Part shown: one piece after another, positions 61,413 to 64,000 of the stretch | Position numbering within the stretch: position 1 is the stretch's first letter | How the letters are laid out: each line of letters begins with the position of its first letter | Origin: Planctomycetota bacterium | GTDB taxonomy: Bacteria; Planctomycetota; Planctomycetia; Pirellulales; Pirellulaceae | Assembly: GCA_029259935.1 (NCBI GenBank) | Contig: JAJDEH010000405.1 | Span: 1 to 64,000 of the forward strand | Reading direction: 5' to 3' | DNA: 64,000 nucleotides | Translations under genes and position numbers: made by a program | The notes under the pieces: generated by a model | What the model saw: the letters and a program-made list of their open reading frames with translations, nothing else | Told to the model about the DNA's origin: nothing | Database searches by the model: none

Positions 61413-64000
61413 TTACTTACGCTCTGTCTCCAACGGTTCCAGAAAGATCTCAACGGCGGACCAGAATTGTAGCCAATCAGCTTTTTCCGTCGATGGAAGA
61501 TTGGCCAGCGACTCTTGCTCGCGAATGGATGCCAGGTCCTTGTCGACTTGCCATTGTTTAACGAGCTTGGCGACTGGCGGTCCTAGTTCAGGCTGCTGGT
61601 CGATCGATGCACTGAAAAGGTCTAGCTGCGCCTTGAGCCGCTTCAGCGCCTGCCCGCGCCAAACGGCTCGTTCTCGACCGTCAGTCTGGCCCGCCTCGAC
61701 CCCGGTGCCAGAGGCCGCCAGCACCGCGGCACGCGCCGCGTTGTAGCGGTATGTGGCAGCCTGTTTGGCCGGAGTTTCCGGATCGTCGAGTACATCCGCA
61801 TAAAACTGCGCCGCTGCAACGAACTGCTTTTTATACAATTGGCAATGCCGCGCCAGTTCCAACTTCTCTTCCGAATTCGCAGGTTTGACCTCTCCGCGCA
61901 GAATCGCGGGTAGCTTTGCGTCAAGCTCGACTAGCCGCTCCGCCTCTTTCAGCCATTGCGCGGAAGGGTGACGCCAGCCAGCTTTGCGAGAACCCCGCGT
62001 ATGTCCTTGCTGAAAAGCCTTGAGCGATTCGTTGAGTCGGCCGTTGCTGCGCAGTGCGGATGCCAGGTTGAGCCACGACACGGCTAATGTAGGATCGATT
62101 TCGACCGCCTTGCTATAGGCTTCGGTCGCCTCCTCCAGGAGACCCTGTCCGCGCAGAATGTTGCCGAGGTTTGAGTAGGCGGAAGCAAATCCCGGATTGA
62201 TTTCAATGGCTTTTCGGTAGGCGGCGATGGCGTCGTCAAGCTGGCCGCGGGCTTGCAAGGCGACACCGAGATTGAAATAGGGGTCCGCCTGATTTGGGTC
62301 AATGGCGATGGACTTCTGGCTGGCGGCAATCGCCTCGTCGAACTTGCGCTGCACGTTAAACACGGTCGACAGCCATGCGTACGCCTCGGCATGCCTAGGA
62401 TCGATCTCGATGGCTTTTCGATAAGCGGCTTTCGCCTCATCATGCCGGCTTTGCTCCTGGAGCACGCGGCCCAGGCGAAAATGAGCGATGGTGAATTCTG
62501 GATCAATCTCGATAGCCTTGCGATAGGCGGCGATCGTTTCATTTGGCTTGTTTTGCTTTTTGAAGACGAAGCCCAAGTTGACGTACACGATCGCCAGACT
62601 AGGGTCTATTTCAAGTGCCTTCCGGTAGATGGCGATCGCTTCGTCCGGATCCTCCAGCACCGCGCCTAGGTTGACGTAGGCCGGCGCGTATTTCGAATCG
62701 ATCTCGATGGCCTTCCGATAAGCCGCCATTGCCTCGTCGATCTTGTCTTGGCTCTTAAGGATGTTTCCAAGATCAGAGTACGCCTGTGCGTACTCTGGAT
62801 CGACCTCGATAGCTCGGCGAAACGCGGACATCGCCCGATCCGGGTCGTTTTGACTACGGTATACGACGCCCATGTTATAAATCGTCCCGGCGTCGTTGGG
62901 ATCGATCTTGGCGGCTTGGCCAAAGGCGACTATCGCCTTGTCGAATTTTTCCTGTTTCGCAAGAGCACCACCGAGGCTGGAATAGGCCAACGCCCAGTTG
63001 GGAGCGATTTCGTTCACCCGGCGAAAAGCGACGACTGCCTCCTCCAACTTGTTCTGCTTGATCAGCGCATGGCCGAGGTTGACATAGGCCGGCGCGAACA
63101 TGGGCTCGATTTCAATCGCCATGCGATAGGCTTTGATCGCGTCTTCGCCGCCGACCGCAAGGCCCAGGTTGTTGTAGGCGACCACCGATGTGGGGCGCAG
63201 CGCCAAAGCGGCTCGGTAACAGCCGGCCCGAATTTGAGGGTCCTTGGCGGCCATGCCAAATTGCAAGTGAAGCCAAAAATCATTGGGATGGCGCAGCAGC
63301 GCTCTTTCCAGCAGCGGAATCGGGTCACCGCCCAGCTTGTGAATACGAACCGCCAACGCGGCGACCAATGCCGGCGACTGGTCTTCCGCCAGCGGATCCG
63401 CTGCCAGTTGCTTCAGCAACTTCAGGTCACTCCGTACCGGCAAACTACGGAATCTGTCCCGCCAGGAGGGATCGGGATCCACGGCCCGCGCAATCGCCAG
63501 CAGGCGTTCGGCGAGGTTGTCGTCTGATTCTGAATTCGCCCAACTGTCCAACGTCGCGACCCATTGCCAGCGAATATTGGATTCGCGAATCCTTGTAGCC
63601 AGTTCGCCGGGATCGCCCTGTTCGACGTTCAACCCTGCGAGCCGAAACTCCGCCTTATAGTTCGGGATAACTGCGGCAAGGTAGATTGTGTCTTCCGCGA
63701 CGGTCGTGGCGTCCAAGCGGATGGATTCCAGTCTCCTCGCCTGTTGCTGATCACGTCGATCCGCTGCAAGGGCTGTGTTCAGTGCTGAAATTCCAGCCAG
63801 TTGGTCTTCCGCCAGAGTGAGCCCCGCCGTTGCGCTGAGTGCTTCGGCACGCTCGACGAGCGAACATGCTGCATCCAGCCGGCCTTCCCACATCGCGGGA
63901 TTGTTGTGTAAGGCAAGGGCTGTGTCACGCTCGTTCTGCAACGTGCCGAGCAGTTCCTCTCGAATATCGGTTGCCTCATCCAGGGCTTTGACAATCTCGT
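61413..64000 (-). CDS. C-terminal part of large 12-TPR protein, probably a Ser/Thr kinase
   Basis: The frame is open to the window edge: before the first possible start (TTG 63941) 19 further sense codons continue (EIVKALDEATDIREELLGT), so the 5' part lies outside. The opening coiled coil is followed by about 230 residues of the region found after the membrane helix of planctomycete kinases (DDNLAERLLAIARAVDPDPS). Then come 12 tetratricopeptide units (AAYRKAIEIDP ends), two of them three residues short, and a 130-residue helical tail (PETPAKQAATYRYNAARAA). By this layout the missing N-terminus is likely a Ser/Thr kinase domain plus membrane helix. The TPR array should bind partner proteins. 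Confidence 0.85.
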   Translation of the reverse strand, partial: EIVKALDEATDIREELLGTLQNERDTALALHNNPAMWEGRLDAACSLVERAEALSATAGLTLAEDQLAGISALNTALAADRRDQQQARRLESIRLDATTVAEDTIYLAAVIPNYKAEFRLAGLNVEQGDPGELATRIRESNIRWQWVATLDSWANSESDDNLAERLLAIARAVDPDPSWRDRFRSLPVRSDLKLLKQLAADPLAEDQSPALVAALAVRIHKLGGDPIPLLERALLRHPNDFWLHLQFGMAAKDPQIRAGCYRAALALRPTSVVAYNNLGLAVGGEDAIKAYRMAIEIEPMFAPAYVNLGHALIKQNKLEEAVVAFRRVNEIAPNWALAYSSLGGALAKQEKFDKAIVAFGQAAKIDPNDAGTIYNMGVVYRSQNDPDRAMSAFRRAIEVDPEYAQAYSDLGNILKSQDKIDEAMAAYRKAIEIDSKYAPAYVNLGAVLEDPDEAIAIYRKALEIDPSLAIVYVNLGFVFKKQNKPNETIAAYRKAIEIDPEFTIAHFRLGRVLQEQSRHDEAKAAYRKAIEIDPRHAEAYAWLSTVFNVQRKFDEAIAASQKSIAIDPNQADPYFNLGVALQARGQLDDAIAAYRKAIEINPGFASAYSNLGNILRGQGLLEEATEAYSKAVEIDPTLAVSWLNLASALRSNGRLNESLKAFQQGHTRGSRKAGWRHPSAQWLKEAERLVELDAKLPAILRGEVKPANSEEKLELARHCQLYKKQFVAAAQFYADVLDDPETPAKQAATYRYNAARAAVLAASGTGVEAGQTDGRERAVWRGQALKRLKAQLDLFSASIDQQPELGPPVAKLVKQWQVDKDLASIREQESLANLPSTEKADWLQFWSAVEIFLEPLETERK

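Overview
The window looks like a chromosomal segment of a planctomycete, most likely of the Pirellulales type. The evidence is the family content: paired PSCyt1/DUF1549/DUF1553 and DUF1501 genes, a secreted sulfatase, ECF sigma factors next to a kinase with a SUMF1-like domain, planctomycete-style sensor and scaffold proteins, TTG/GTG starts (gyrA starts with TTG) and many genes without a clear Shine-Dalgarno. No phage, plasmid, IS transposase or CRISPR array was seen. Most of the window is ordinary chromosome, and one tRNA gene (Arg, TCT anticodon) is present.

Layout. 1-4.8 kb: cytochrome-type DUF1549/DUF1553 gene plus DUF1501 partner. 4.9-9.1 kb (minus): RegA-like response regulator with a sigma-70 factor, a sulfatase and a hemolysin III-like protein. 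9.0-9.7 kb: a 5'-truncated epimerase remnant. 9.7-14.6 kb: double alpha/beta hydrolase, tRNA-Arg, an SDR with its catalytic Tyr replaced by Phe plus a cupin, and an unknown secreted protein. 14.6-22.2 kb: a signalling island of two paralogous PAS histidine kinases flanking an ECF sigma factor and a Ser/Thr kinase with a degenerate SUMF1 domain, followed by a second ECF factor. 22.5-28.2 kb: methyltransferase, then a BlaI/M56-peptidase/SHD1-propeller cassette with a readable promoter and operator. 28.4-36.3 kb: pentapeptide protein, ScpA, beta-helix protein with a Tat-exported glycosidase-like protein, and a GT2/DUF2304 pair. 36.4-41.5 kb: second DUF1549/1553-DUF1501 pair facing an orphan DUF1501. 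41.8-50.3 kb: CsrA, TPR protein, CYTH protein, a PPIase coupled to Mfd, a small membrane protein and a malate/lactate dehydrogenase-family gene. 50.3-58.2 kb (minus): UDP-glucose dehydrogenase, GyrA, two overlapping small membrane genes of unknown function, and Lnt. 58.7-64 kb: tandem CAP-domain protein, a VHL-beta-like secreted protein, a 15-bp minisatellite, and the C-terminal part of a 12-TPR protein that runs off the window.

The best candidates for something new are (i) the BlaI-M56-SHD1 cassette, whose sensor has no beta-lactam-binding domain; (ii) the twin-histidine-kinase / ECF / kinase island without an adjacent response regulator; (iii) a secreted protein resembling the beta domain of von Hippel-Lindau protein beside a tandem CAP protein; and (iv) several enzymes with a replaced catalytic residue (SDR Tyr155Phe, first hydrolase domain Ser to Val, SUMF1 domain without the cysteine pair). 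All functional statements come from reading motifs by eye; no database search was run.
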